Origin: Mercurialis annua
Taxonomy: Eukaryota; Streptophyta; Magnoliopsida; Malpighiales; Euphorbiaceae
Length of the DNA stretch: 64,000 bases
Direction of reading: 5' to 3'
Assembly: GCF_937616625.2 (NCBI RefSeq)
Contig: NC_065570.1
Location: forward strand, 68,971,665 to 69,035,664
Positions 35,578 to 48,590 of the stretch are shown here, piece after piece. Within the stretch, counting starts at the first letter, position 1. Every line of letters starts with the position of its first letter. The notes under the pieces are model-generated. The model made no database searches and was not told the DNA's origin. It saw only the letters and a list, made by a program, of their open reading frames with translations. The position numbers were made by a program, and so were the translations under genes.

Positions 35578-36486
35578 ATTTATTTATTTTTTAAGATGAG
35601 AGTAGCATATATAATATTTACTCGCTTAAAACAACAAATAGTGTCTACAATTTAAAATATAATTATTAAAATATATATTTTTAATAATGTTTATAAATTT
35701 AGACCGGATAAATACATAAGTTAATCAATTACAAGCAGTATCAGCTAGCAGACTATCACTCATCAGCAAAACAGTTAAAGACGTAAGATTTGAACCAACA
35801 ATACTAAGTTGTTTGACTTTGGGAGCCAATGTTATGACTTATGAGTTAGGTGATGACGTAGAAATAAATTGAGAATCAGAATGGAAATTAAAATGGTGAT
35901 GACAAGTAGAGTTTTTAAACTATTTGACGTTATCCATTTGCATGAGTTTCGCACCCCGAAGAACACTCAATTTAATTGTAATAACTCTCAATAACATTTA
36001 CTAAAATAATTAAAAAAAATAAGTCCCACTTGTTTCCTATTGGCTTTGTACAAATAGACCTGTGCCACATTGGAAAATGTGCACAAAAATTGAAATAATT
36101 TTCGCATTAATATGATTCTAGAGACTTGCCTGCAGTTTGACAATATATACAAGTGTGTAATTTGAAATAATTCAGTGGGGCTACATATATATTTTATTAT
36201 ATGGTATAGTAATATAATAAATTTTCCTGGACCATATATTCCCTTCCTTTGAATGCAGTCAATGTGCCTTGATGTAAAATGGAAGAGGTTTTGTTTTGTT
36301 TTCAATATTCATGCATGTAAAAACATTCTTCAATGTTGCTTTTAAATTATCAACTAACCACATTAATTCTATTTCAAGGTGTCTTATATGTTCGACTTCC
36401 ACATGTGTATATGTTTAATTATTAGTGAATTTCATAAGAAATTATGATGAAACCCTGATCCTTTCATTAATTTTTGCTTTTAAATT

Positions 36487-36785
36487 AGGCTATATAATCA
36501 AAAAAAGACCAAATCTTTCATAAATTCTTTACAAAAGTCCAAACATTATACTTTTATCTGATTTGTCCTGAAACGTATGATTTTATTTCAATTATATCAA
36601 ATATATAATTTTACTCATGTGGCGCTGATGTGACATGTCACACGTCAACACCACATAAATAAAATTGTATAGTTGGACATAATTGAAACGAAATCATGCG
36701 TTTCAAAATAAATTGAATAAAATTGAAAGTTTTGAACTTTTATAAAACTTTCATAAAAAATTTGGTTTTTTTATTCATTTACCCT
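36487..36785. mobile_element. Palindromic MITE
   Basis: The left arm AGGCTATATAATCAAAAAAA is matched by the inverted right end. Further in, CATGTGGCGCTGATGTGACA sits near the centre, as in the element at 9877 (GACGTGGCAC). No target repeat was resolved. Confidence 0.6.
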
Positions 36786-36867
36786 TAAAATTATCTATTT
36801 TTATTAGGAATATATGTCGTTTTTAATAATTAAACATTCAATAATAATTCATAATTTAATTAGTTAC

Positions 36868-37117
36868 GTATCCCCTATGATATTTGTCGCATTTGAGAAT
36901 ATAAAGAGAACATTAATTGATATTTTTTCATATTTGTCCCCTCATTAATTTATTAAAAAAACACAATAAACAAATAAAAATAGAACTCATAAATGTAAAC
37001 AAGTTTCAATGTAGAGTTAACTTAGTAAAAATGTTTACAAATTAAGATATATTAATTGTTTTCTTAATTCTTGTAACAAAGTCAAATGCGATAAATATTA
37101 TGAACCGGATGGAGAAA
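36868..37117. mobile_element. Degenerate Stowaway-like MITE
   Basis: The left end ATCCCCTATGATATTTGTCGC and the right end GCGATAAATATTATGAACCGG are inverted copies. The right end also matches that of the Stowaway-like element at 32633. Termini have decayed from CTCCCTCC. Confidence 0.65.
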
Positions 37118-37185
37118 TATTTATCAAAAAATATTGATGTCAATCACCTATAATTAAAACATAGTTATAACTTATAAGTTATAAC

Positions 37186-37297
37186 CAATGAGTTATATCT
37201 CAAATGGTACAAGTGTTGGACAGCAAACTTAGGTCGTTGTTTGATTTTTTTATAAGCACTTTCCTCTCCCCAATTATCAAAACTAAAAAAAAAATGT
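37186..37297 (+). mobile_element. SINE family I copy
   Basis: TATCTCAAATGGTACAAGTG is followed by GACAGCAAACTTAGGTCG, GTTTGATTTTT and CTTTCCTCTCCCCAATTATC, then an A-rich tail. The order is that of the well-preserved copy at 40500. It is older, with a changed B box. Confidence 0.7.
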
Positions 37298-37299
37298 AA

Positions 37300-40200
37300 G
37301 TTGTAGTAAAACTAATTTCACTCATTATTTTCAATTGTAGAATATCATGTACGTATACAATCAAATTCCGTCTTTGTTTATAGTGCAAACTTAACATCTC
37401 AAACGAATCAACAATGGTTTTGAATCATGCATAGATAAACCTTATTTCCTTTTTGAACCTCCCAACAAAACTAAAAGCAATTCCGATTTTAATATCTGAA
37501 TTATGTATTAAATGATTTATTTGAAAGTCGATCAGTTGAGGTAATTATGTACTATTTTTTTATTTAGATTTGACGCGCGCATTCTGTTTGTGACAGTTGG
37601 AATTGGGTGCTGTGTTTTGTAATCTATAATTGATAAAAAAATATTAAAAATTTAATTTACCAAATGAAGCTTAATGTACTTAATTTATTTATGAAATAGT
37701 TTTTTTAGACATAATCAAAAGTTAATGCAGTAAAAAAATATCGAAGCTAATCATGTCTTAGTAAGATTGAATCTTTTTCCAATAACATTCCTTTAACAAT
37801 GTCTTTCCATCCAAAAATTATTTGCCTGAAGAATCTGATAGTGACACAGCATCTTATATCTAATCCAAAATTTAAATTAATTATTTTAATTTTATTCGGA
37901 GGCAAACTTGGCTTAGAGAATAAAGAATGACCTGGATTTTTCTTTTATTATCCATGAATGACTAGGATAATTTTACGTTAAAGCAAAGCAATTAATTTTC
38001 AGGCATTCACGATTTATCTTTGTGAAGTGGTGCATGTTTTTATAAGCTAAAAATCAGTAATAATAATTCCAAAGATTTAGATGGCGCTTTTTTTTTTACT
38101 TAGGTGAAGTCGTGGATTAAAAACATATACATATAGCTGTTAAAAAATTTAAAATTAATATTTTCCTCTCGCAAGAAATTTATCAAAGAGAATCAGTATG
38201 AATATGAAAAGTATATATGTTATACTATAGTTTAATCATATTCACAACACCTCATACGTTTTGAGTCAAAAAAATTAATTTACCGTCTTAGGCTATTTTT
38301 TATCAAATTTAAAAAGACTAGGTTAAACCAATTTGTGAATTAAAATTTTTTCCATTCCAGTTAGATATGTCCATCTCGAGTGGAGTTTAGACATTAATTT
38401 TACAATTTTAGATCAAATTTATGATCTGAGTTCATAATAATTTTAAACATTCTATGTGGATATTTGTAATTTATAACTTTTATTTGAAGAAATAATGGAT
38501 TATTTGAGATAAATATGGTTTGATTCTTTATAAATTCGGTTTCTAAGTGGGAGTTTAAATAATAAAATACCCATAATGAACTTAGATTGAATTTAAACTT
38601 ACTTTAAAAATTCTCCAATCTAATTTTTGATGAAGTTCGTACAAGTTGGTCCATAAGCATATCAAGCTGTGGTCAATATTTTTATATAGGTAGTATTTTA
38701 TTTTTTATATATATTTTATATAAATAAAAAACTTTTTCAATATTTCTTCTAATCTAATAAAAGATCATCTTTTAATAATCAATAAGATTAGTGAATTTTA
38801 TTAAGAACTAAATTCAGATTTTTTTTTTGAAACAAGCATAAATCTAAATCCCACTTTCTCTCTTTTTGCTTTATTCTAAAATAATATTTTATTTTTGCTG
38901 ACACCAGGCACTTGTTACAATAATTCTCTTTTGGCACTTTCTATTTTCTTCCATTTGGTTTATTGTTACAAATTGTTTTTACTTTTTAGCAATTTCAAGA
39001 ATCCTTGAGCAATATATTCCAATCTATTCAAGCACTTTAAAATATTTAATTTTGGGTTTCATATAGTTTCACTTTGGTATTGAATCATTGCTATCTAGCC
39101 AATGATGAAGGTGACAATTCCTCTTTTCCTTCCATTTTCTTTTTCTAGTTCATAGATCATGGAAGAGTTCCATTAATTTGAAAAACCCACTTTGCACTTT
39201 CACTATATATTAAAAATCAATAAAATAAATAAAAAGATATCTACTTTGACAATGTTCTTGTTAGATTGATACATAATTTCAAGATTCTTTTCTAGCTAGC
39301 CAAATAATTTGAATATATGCGAACATTGATAACTCATTGATTTATATAGTATATTTATTTTTGAAAGATAGATTTGGACTACCAATAAAAATAAAAGTAA
39401 CCTTAGATATATGTTATAATTTTATATATTATATTTTTATCTGAAAATCAAATAATATAATTTTTTTATTAACATTTTATTTTTTTTTATTTTTTTTCGA
39501 GTTAGTCAACTAAATCAAAAAATTTGTTTAAAATCAAAATTTCAATTTTACTCTTAAATTTATTTTTGACATAAATATAAATAAAAATTTATTTTTATGA
39601 GATTCATAGTTTAATAAATTCAATTAAATTTGTTTTATTTTTATTATTTAATTTTTTTAATTGATTTACTTTTTCAAACTACAAAAAATGAAATATTTTT
39701 TTTAAAACATTAAAATGTTAATTCAAATTAAAATCATTAAATCATTAAATTTCATAGTAAAATAATGTATGTTTATACATATTAAAATTATAATTTTAAG
39801 GTCTATATTGAGGTCATTAAGTCATTTGACTAAATTGACTAACATCAAAACTGAATGTTAATATTAAAACGTTTACAAAAATAAAAGTGAACGATCATTT
39901 CGTTTGATTTTCAAATAAAAAGAATTAAAATGCAAATTAAAACATATATGGAAGACATATATAAGAGTTCCTTGCTCTATCTTTTTTCCTAATATTACAG
40001 TTTCAAAATTCTAACTCTAAACCACAATTTACTATTGAAATGGTTTATAATTAGACTATTTTAGTCTTAACTTATTTTCATCATAATTAGTTCATAACAT
40101 AATTTCTTAAGAATTTATCTACTGTTTTATAAAAATTTAAATACTAAAATTTTAATAATATTTGTTATGATATAATATTTTATTCTTTTTTTATGAAAAA

Positions 40201-40485
40201 ATATAGACTGATGATTATAACAATATATAAAATATTCTACTGTGTCTTATTTAAATTAATAGACTCTTTGTATTTTTTTATTTTCTTTTTAAATATAATT
40301 TTCATGACTCGCAAAATGATAGGCCAGAATTTAAAATTATGTTTTAAATATATTTTTATCAATTTAATTGTAATTATAAATAAATGAAATTATTTTTATA
40401 ATAAAATAGTGTAGAGTTTGTACTGATATGATACAAAATGCATGATTTATCAATCGTATAAATAATGTATGATTTTAGTTTCAAC
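37300..40485. other. Gene-free AT-rich region
   Basis: No gene or bounded element was recognised. Parts of 39530-39990 share words with 900-1250 and 6560-6663, suggesting a dispersed repeat whose limits could not be set by eye. Confidence 0.45.
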
Positions 40486-40499
40486 TGATAGTGCTACTG

Positions 40500-40612
40500 T
40501 TTTTTTTTTTTTTTTGATAATTGGAGAGGGGAAGCGCTTGTGGGAGGAATTGAACCCACAACCTAACAGTTTGCTGCCTAGCGCTTATACCATATGAGTT
40601 ATTGTTCATTGG
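40500..40612 (-). mobile_element. tRNA-derived SINE (family I), best-preserved copy
   Basis: On the minus strand the 113 bp copy has A-box-like CATATGGTATAAGCGC, B-box-like GGTTCAATTCC, a short tail CTTCCCCTCTCCAATTATC and a run of A. Perfect 14 bp repeats, TGATAGTGCTACTG, flank it at 40486-40499 and 40613-40626. The very short body and the lack of full tRNA folding make this a SINE rather than a tRNA gene. Confidence 0.9.
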
Positions 40613-40865
40613 TGATAGTGCTACTGCTAAGTGTGTTTGGTAGTAATAAAAAGTTTAAGTCATAAAATATTATCTATACATAAATAAATCATAGTTCTAT
40701 TTTCAATGACCATAAAATACTTAGATCAACTGACTTGAATTGAGTTCTGGATATATATATATATATATATATATAGAGGAAATTCTGGATGTATAATTGT
40801 AATAGAATTTGATAAGAATGTTTTTTCAGTTCATATGAGTTTTTCTAACTCGATAGTAGATTAAT

Positions 40866-41260
40866 GGCTAAATCCATTTTAGGATTCCTAAACTATACAA
40901 TTTTGGTTTATGAGGTTTTTTAACTTCTATTTAGTCTTCAAGTCCTTGAATTTTTATTTTTTATTCATCGAGTCCCTCGATTTCTATATGGCTTCCTCAG
41001 ATCTCTAAACTTTTGTTGTTTGGTTAATTAGGTTCTTAAGCGGAGATTCATTTAAAGACTTAATGAACAAAAAAAACGAAAGTTCAAACATCCAATGAGT
41101 CAAAAAATGAAAGTTTAGGACTCAAAAAAGCCAAATAAAAGTTGAGGGACCTAATGAATTAAAAAAATAAAAATTTATGGATCCAAAAAAGCTAAATAAA
41201 AGCTGAGGGACCTGATGAACTAAAACCGTATAGTTTAGGGACCCCAAAAAAAGTTTAGCC
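40866..41260. mobile_element. MITE, Mutator-like, 9-bp target duplication (copy G)
   Basis: The element starts GGCTAAATCC and ends GTTTAGCC, with inverted arms that contain repeated CTAAACTATACAATTTTGGTT and GAGGGACCTAATGAA words. Perfect 9 bp flanks, TAGATTAAT, lie at 40857-40865 and 41261-41269. It is related by termini to 26934-27205. Confidence 0.9.
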
Positions 41261-41269
41261 TAGATTAAT

Positions 41270-42365
41270 CACTTGTAACAATATTTCAGTGATTGGAAGT
41301 AAAAGAATTACCATTATTAGGCAGACTAGAACCTGGAAAATTTTTGTGCTTATACATGGCAACCACGGAATAAACCATTGCCACTGTTTTTGTAAGAAAA
41401 AAATCAAAGTTTAAATGTTATCGTGCTGCTAACTAACCAGCCTCTGAAGAAAGTCTTACAAGGCCGAAAATTGTTTACATCGGAAGCATCAAACATAATC
41501 GCTCTATTTTCGTCCAACAATTTGCAGGTCTGGTTATTCAGGAAAAGTATTATTTAATAAATTATTTTAAGAGGCAACATTTTTCTCCAACAAAATTTAA
41601 ATTCTTCTAATTAAAGTGAAGACTAATATAAACTTTTTTTTTAACAAAATTTAATGACTCGACAAACTTTATTATATTTGTATTGAAAAAGGAGAATATT
41701 AGTTTGATTCGGCACTATCCATTTACGAGGAATTTTCAGAAACATTGATGTGTTAATCACTTTCATATATGCTCATCTCGCAAGAAAGTTAAGAAAATAG
41801 AACTCATAAGGAATAATTTTATCTTAGTTAAAGAGATTGAAGAATGAAGATTATCTAGAGAGAAATTGTACTATTAATCTCGATTATTTGGACAATATTC
41901 TTTAATTTATGTTAATTAGAAATAATTCAAAATTAATTTGAATTATTTAATATTTTTAATTGACTAGGATCAACTAGAGTTAATTAGAAGTGAATTGAAC
42001 CTTCATTATTAATTTCGTTTTCAATACAACATCCTACTAATCAATCCAATTATCAAAAAAAAAAAATATAGGTGGAAATTAAATGTATCATATAAAATGA
42101 ATGAGAAATGAAAATTAATTACTATTATCTTCATAAATTTAGATATGGTTTACTATTTTTTTTCTTTTTTTTAATGTTAATTAAAAAAAACTAAAATGTG
42201 AGAAAAATAGTAAAGTTAAAATTTAATTCACACCTAAATTCATAAAATAGAGCAATCAAACTAAAAATAATAATCAAGAGCAATGAGTAGAACAATAGTC
42301 TATTTCTTAAAAAAGAATGCATTTGAAGGTGCATAAATAGATATGAGAATGATCGATAATATTAT
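41270..42365. other. AT-rich stretch without recognised features
   Basis: No gene or bounded repeat was seen on either strand. Confidence 0.4.
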
Positions 42366-42850
42366 TTTTTTAATAAATGATGATTTGCTTAGCACAATCA
42401 CAAGAAGTGAAAGACAAAAACGAAAATACTAGCTCGATATAAAAAAGTCTAATGATCTAAATAAATCATCACTATTGTAAAGAAAATTAGGATTGTGAAA
42501 TTTATAATGATTCACACCCTTAAAGACACAAATAAAAATCAAATCTGAATAATCCGTAACTTCTTCTCTGAAAATTCTCCTGCTAGGAGCCTTCCAAATT
42601 TTCCACACACTGAAAAATCAAACGGTACTCCAAAGATCTCGATGCCGATAATTCGAAATTTCTATCAATTGACGATAAAAGCTAAGAACATCCGAAGGAA
42701 CTAGCCAAGCTTGAATGCCAATTCTGCGTAAGAAATCACACCAAAAAAATCCAAATTGTTGGACGATGCGTTATAATATGCGCCCCCAATTCCGAACCCA
42801 AACACATAGAACAAACATCTGAATCAACTATATGAAGGGATGACTATCGT
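42366..42850 (-). pseudogene. Decayed tail of a LINE reverse transcriptase (zf-RVT region)
   Basis: Minus-strand reading from about 42830 gives DSDVCSMCLG then a His-containing stretch, then after a frameshift a W-F-x-Q-type stretch and VWKIWKAPSRRIF. The C-x2-C, His pattern and the final W-x2-W-K...RRIF words are those of the zinc-binding tail of plant LINE polymerases. Stops and at least one frameshift disrupt it. The following 200 bp match the 3' region of the copy at 47815. Confidence 0.65.
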
Positions 42851-43129
42851 AAACAGCAAAATCAAACTTTTGACGGTTGCTGGAGAAAAAATACAAAAAA
42901 GGAACTCTAGACGGCTAGGGTTTGTTTAGCGAGAAAAAATGAAAAAGAATTAATTATTTATTATATTTATGAAATTAAAATAATGTAAATGAAGGAATGA
43001 CTACTGTAAATAATAAAATCAAATTATTGACGGTTGCCGGAGAAGAAATAAAAAAAAAAGACTTTAAACGGCATGGATTTATTTAAAGAGAATTTTTTTT
43101 TTTTTACTTACAAGTTTTATACAACAAAT

Positions 43130-43460
43130 GTAGTCTTATTTTAAGTCCTGAATAGTTAGAAAAGCAGTAATCGAAAGAGAAGAGAGGAGTGCTGCACTAC
43201 GCGGGCAACAAAGCAAAGAAACAGTTTACGTCTGTACTGTAAGCTACGGTATGGTAGGAGTCCACGCGCTCCTCATAGAGAGTAGAGTAGACACATTGAG
43301 AGTAAATGGAGCTGGATTTTATTGACTTGGCAAGCATTGATTGGATGGTTACAAATGACGTGATCTCCGACCATCTTGTGTTGACTTTATAAATTCATAT
43401 GCCACATCAGATACTAGCTGTCACCTTTCTCGCATGATCGCATCATAGTTTTTCCACTAA
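43130..43460. other. GC-richer unique segment, possible old promoter
   Basis: This block is markedly less AT-rich than its surroundings and is not part of a visible repeat. It contains GACTTTATAAATTC, CACGCG and GACGTGATC words that resemble a TATA box and ACGT-core elements. No coding frame follows on either strand, so it may be the promoter of a lost gene or chance. Confidence 0.3.
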
Positions 43461-43741
43461 TTAACAATGAGCAAAGGATCACTTTCAGAACTTACGTTAA
43501 AATATCAAAAAAATTCAAAATTTAAAACTCGGATCACTTTTACTATAAATTTGTCAAAACCGGCTCAAAAAACTCATTATACTGATGTGGCACTTTAATT
43601 AGAGAGTGAATTTTTAATTAATATTTTTTCTAATTAATCTCAATTAAATCATAATTAATCATAATTAAAACCTAATAAATCATAATTATCCCTAATTAAT
43701 TTAGGGGTCTTTTTGAACTTTTTGTCAAAAAAAAACTCGGA

Positions 43742-43806
43742 GGATCTGTTTACCTAAGGATCTGTTTCTTGAACAGATCCTCACCTAAGGATCTGTGATC
43801 CGCGGG
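43742..43806. repeat. Repeated CCTAAGGATCTGT words with a hairpin
   Basis: GGATCTGT occurs several times. One pair forms a perfect 9 bp stem: GGATCTGTT, a 5 base loop, AACAGATCC. The stretch lies at the end of a probable decayed MITE beginning near 43460. Confidence 0.6.
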
Positions 43807-45118
43807 TCTGTATTTAAAAAAAAAATTAATTTTTTTTTGTATATTAAAAAATTAGGGTTAATTTGTTGATATTTTAATTTTGGTAGTTAATTAGTTAATT
43901 CAGATTTTAAAATTTGGGGATTAATTTGTTATATATTCAAAATTAGAGGGTTAATTTGTTACTTTAGATTTTAGAATAATAGAGATTAAATTGTATTTTT
44001 TTAATTATTAGGTCTTAATTTATAATACTTAAAAAAATTAGGACTATTTTAAACTTTTTTCTATTAAAAACCATCTTGGGTAACAAAACCATTTTAAATT
44101 TCAATATATAAACATTTAAATATTGAAATTTTATAAATTTTATAGTTTTGATTTTCTTTAAAAACAAGTGTTGTTGCTTATTAGTGTTCTCTAAATTTAT
44201 CTTTATGGATTCATTTCGAAGATACAGATGAAGTTAAAGGAGCGAGCAGTTTTAAGATATAGTTGGACGAATTTAATGAATGTAGTCCCGCTTCTTGAAA
44301 AAGAATGGTAACCTTTTAGCGGAATTTCAATTTAATCTACTTTATTTCGATTAAATTTTTACTTGTATTCTATAACTTCATATCTATGCTTGATTGTTTT
44401 TTAATTGGTTTACAATTTAAAAAATTATATATTTAAATTTTTATTATATTATTTTCATTAATTTATAGCCATCTTTTACCTTTGAAAAAATTTATTTTTA
44501 AAAAAATGGTGTATGAAGTGTTTGCCCAATTATGAGCAGAGCAGATAACTATGAATTCTTTTATGTTCAGACTTGAATCCAATGAAGTTTCTCATGAAAG
44601 ATAAAGAGTAAAGACCCATTACAATACATGCAGAAATACGGTTTGAAGACTTAATCCTAAAATGGCTCAACTATATCACTGTAAATGATATTTTTCGGAT
44701 AAAAGATACAATTACAAAACAATACTCTATTTGGATAGGCTATTAGTTAATTATGACACTTCAATTTAGCCCCCTATTAAAAAATCACTTTAAATAAATA
44801 TCACTAACCCTTTAAATTTTATCTAATAGACCAGAAATTTATTTTAAGATGTTCAAAATATTCTAAAAATCTATAATAAAAAAATAAATCAAATCAATCT
44901 CATCTTATCCAACCTAAGTCATTCACCCAAACAAATCAAACATGACTATTCATCCAATCAAATTATATCTAAACTACTAATCGACCTAACTAAACCAAAC
45001 CTAATCAAACTCGAAATCACCTACCCAACCCCTTAACCGGCATCCACCCACTCACCGTCGCCGGAAACCTATGCCACCTCCGCCTCCGCCTCTAAATTCA
45101 AAATACCCTTAAATTATA

Positions 45119-45736
45119 GACATCACGTTATACATGCAGTAACATATCAAAGTCTCCAATCAAAATAAACACCGAAATAAATTGAAAATAACGGAAAAAC
45201 TGAAAATGCATGTATAAAATAAAAACTGACATATGACTCTCATCGACTGATCGTGGCAAGTAAAAAACATATTATTCTAAAGCAAGTATGTAATCCTCGA
45301 TTTCTAATATATAGACAATAATTTAAATTTTATTCTATTTACATGCACAAAATGTAAACAAGGTTTGTAAGTGGAATTGAATTTTTACCCTTAATATTAA
45401 TGAGTTTTCTAAATAAAAATTACTACTCCCTCCGTCCCGTTTAAGAAGTCCCATATTCTATTTTGGGATGTTCCATTTAAAAAGTCCCATTACTATTTTT
45501 AGAATATTTTTCCATTGAATACCCCATTTTACCCTTATTCTAGTTATTTTAAAAGAGTTTTATGAAAAATTCCACTATCATTAATAGGGGCAAAACATGA
45601 AAAAACATGAAAAGACAAGAATGATTAATGTTTTCTTAATCTGTATGTAAAGTTAAATGGGACTTCTAAAATGGGACGGAGGGAGTACATATCATATTTC
45701 CAAGAAAATATGTTACTGCATGTATAACGTGATGTC
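45119..45736. repeat. 29-bp perfect inverted repeat enclosing a Stowaway MITE
   Basis: The 29 bp at 45119-45147 are the exact reverse complement of 45708-45736 (centre word CATGCAGTAACA). The interval of 560 bp holds the Stowaway element at 45426-45685. Neither arm matches the other element families here, and the outer flanks show no clear direct repeat. Confidence 0.85.
45426..45685. mobile_element. Stowaway MITE, well preserved
   Basis: The element begins CTCCCTCCGTCCCG and ends GGGACGGAGGGAG, with TA on each side (45424-45425, 45686-45687). At 260 bp with TA targets and these termini it is a standard Stowaway (Tc1/mariner) MITE. Confidence 0.92.
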
Positions 45737-47590
45737 ATATTTCCAAGAAAAAAAAGGGATATAAAAAAAAATTATCTATTACAATTAATGCATTTTTAAT
45801 ATATGTGAACTTAAGAAAATGACAAATAAAATAAAAGGGAAGAAGCATTTAATTAAGGTTGGTTTTATAGTGCCGTGCTAGGTTTTTTCTAGCACTATCT
45901 TCTAGGTTTAGACTTCTCAAGCTTAAATACCACCTAATATTAATTAAATAATTAAGTGTCGCGTGAAAATTTGGTTAAAGTAACAGTTTAATCCTTAAGA
46001 AAGTGTTTGTAAAGAGTCTAATTGAGCTTTAAAATCATAATTTTGCATATTAACTCATTTATTCTATCAATTGAAATAATTGACTTACAAACTTCTAAAG
46101 TTCCAAGTAGTTAGTTTTTCAGGACTTGTATCCATGATTGTTTTGAAATTGTTATGGATTATTTAGAGTGGACTTCTAAACTTTGGTTGAATTAATTAAA
46201 TGAAGTTTTGTGCTTAAAAAAATGGTGTATATATTGCATATGTGTTGTGCCCATATGGTTGTATAGCTTCACCTTGAAACTTGTCGATATCTCTTATCTT
46301 TTGTATTAGTCAACTTGCCCATCCATTTTTAGCTTCAACTTCAAACTATATCTCTTATCTTTTTTCTGTTGAACTCATGCCGCCGGAGACAATGCGTCGC
46401 TCCATAATTAATTAATTAATTAAGAAAATGAGTTAGTCCTTCAAAAAATAGAACATTTGATATGCATATAAACATTATTGTCATTCAACAATTTAATCAA
46501 TACAGATTATTTTATACTGTGTTCGTTTTTAAGAATTCATACCATTTATTTTATTTTATTTTAAAATCAGAATACATTAAAATTATACAATCAAAAAAGT
46601 CAAATGACAAAATTTAACAATGTGATCTTTCCAACTCTAATCTATCAAAATTTTAAGAAACAACAAGAAATCAAGCAATAAATTAATCGAGAATGAAAAA
46701 ACTCAAGCCGTGAGTTTTGCTACAGTTGCCATCTTGGGCCACAAACAATACACAAAGTCATGTTATGTGCAAGGATCTTGATTATGAAATACTTCCGATC
46801 ACACCTTCAAACCTTCAAATTAAATCTTAGATCTATAAAAAAATTGATTTTAAAACGTGAACAATCACTAATTTTTCTTTTGAGGGATAATATTTTTTTT
46901 TCTTAAAATAAGCGGACTGCTGTAATTTAAAACTTTCAAATAAATTTAAAGTTGCCACTAACCTAAGTGGGTTCGTAGCCTTCAATTCAAAAAGATAAAA
47001 GATACTAAATGTTATTGAATTTTTTTGGAGGAAAAGGAATGGGCATCTTAATGGAACATAAACTTTTAAGTGACGAATTACACTCAACCACATTCCTAAA
47101 TGTTTGTTTGTCTCGCTTTTGCTTCTCATATGCTTCAACAAACTTATGTGTTGGACAATTTCTCATGCTTGCCGTCATCTTTTTGGTACATAAACTAGAA
47201 AAATATTATATCTGAATTTGATGTTATTAAATTATCTTCATCAATTATTTTAAACCTGAAAAAAATGTAAAATATTATAATAAACAAAGTTTTAAAGATT
47301 TAAAATGCAAACATACACAATATTTTAAAAACACACACACACAAGTGAATTGATCACAAATTGTAAAACGACAATCTTTTCTAAAATTGATATATTATTT
47401 TATTAATTATTTTTCTTAATAATTAATATTAATCTTTATAAATTATGAAATATGAACTAAAACTTGCATAATTTTAAACTAATGTTTATGAATTGAAAAA
47501 TTTAATGTATAGTTAATGTTTATAAGTAGTTTATAAAAGTTTTTAAGATTAGTCAATAACATTTTTTTAAAAAAATATGATTGTAATTAT
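45737..47590. other. Gene-free region
   Basis: No coding region with family resemblance; two overlapping open frames on opposite strands near 46833-47215 look like chance. No bounded repeat was recognised. Confidence 0.45.
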
Positions 47591-47602
47591 TTTTTATTTA
47601 AT

Positions 47603-47680
47603 TGGGGAGAAGGGAGCGTTTGTGGGAGAATTTGACCCACAACCTATCAGTTTGTTGCCGAGCTCTTATACCATGTTTAT
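47603..47680 (-). mobile_element. SINE family I copy, 5'-truncated
   Basis: The minus strand shows TGGTATAAGAGC, CAAACTGATAGGTTGTGGG, then the CTTCTCCCCAATT tail, as in the copy at 40500. It lacks part of the 5' end, and no target repeat was seen. Confidence 0.7.
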
Positions 47681-47814
47681 GGAATATTTTAGATGAAGAG
47701 TTTTTATAAATTTTAATCAATAATAATTTTTAAGTGGTAGTTTTTTCATTTTAAATTAATATTTTTTAAATATACTAACTAATATTAATATTTATAAGAT
47801 TTTTTGGATAAATG

Positions 47815-48590
47815 ATAGATGAATTAGCACATCCACAAAAAGCGGAAGGCAAAAGGAGCTACAAAACCGGAACACCGGAAAAACGTCAATCTCTAAAAAA
47901 TTCTAAATTTATAAACACATCATTACCATCATATATGTGAAAGAAGAGTTGTGATAGGTATAATACATTACACTCTTAGAAATACAAATGAAACCAAATT
48001 CGTGTAGCCCGTTGTCTCATTATTAAACATCAACTTATTATGAGCCTTCCAAATCTCTCAAACCCCGAAAAACCAAATCCTTATCCAAAATTTTCCGAAC
48101 TTCTGCTTTTGCCTTAGCCATCCATTGAAAATAAAAACTCTTTACATCAAAGGAATAAACCAAGCTGACACCTTCAGCCGACGAAGAATTGAACACCAAA
48201 AACTCCAAGCAACTTTGCAATGTAATACGATAGTAATTCCTGTTTCAATCTCACGCAAACAAACCGAGCAAAAGACATCAGTGTCCTCAATGATTTTATG
48301 CTAAAAAAGAAGGAACCCGTGATTTCCATAATCTGATGAAGAAAGTTGTAGCAACAATTGAATAATTATGGCTGATATTAATAAAACTTGATGAAGAATA
48401 TTTTTATTAGGAAAACAAACCTTTTGAATACCACGCCACATAACCAAAATACTTCTATTATTATCAGAGACTTATCACATGACATCAATTTCCAAACCCA
48501 TTTTAGCAGCAGACATTGATTTTCTAAAGGAAGAGTCTTAATGCCTAATCCTCCAAACTGAAAAGGTTGACAAACCATATTCCATGGAAC
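47815..48590 (-). pseudogene. Decayed LINE reverse transcriptase C-terminal region
   Basis: Minus-strand frames include [16 protein letters not shown] followed by LLLKWVWKL (48480-48578), typical of the end of plant LINE reverse transcriptase domains. Further on, CSVCLREIETG and LHCKVAWSF (48200-48270) are zf-RVT words. Stops and frameshifts separate these pieces. The 3' end, 47815-48040, matches 42366-42580, so both are copies of one LINE. It is not functional. Confidence 0.8.

Noticed and set aside
40500..40612. Possible tRNA gene
   Set aside because: A and B boxes are present but the arms do not form a full cloverleaf, and a poly-A tail with a 14 bp target repeat marks a SINE.
46833..47215. 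Two overlapping 68-102 aa frames on opposite strands
   Set aside because: No family words, no splice context, and AT-biased composition; chance frames.
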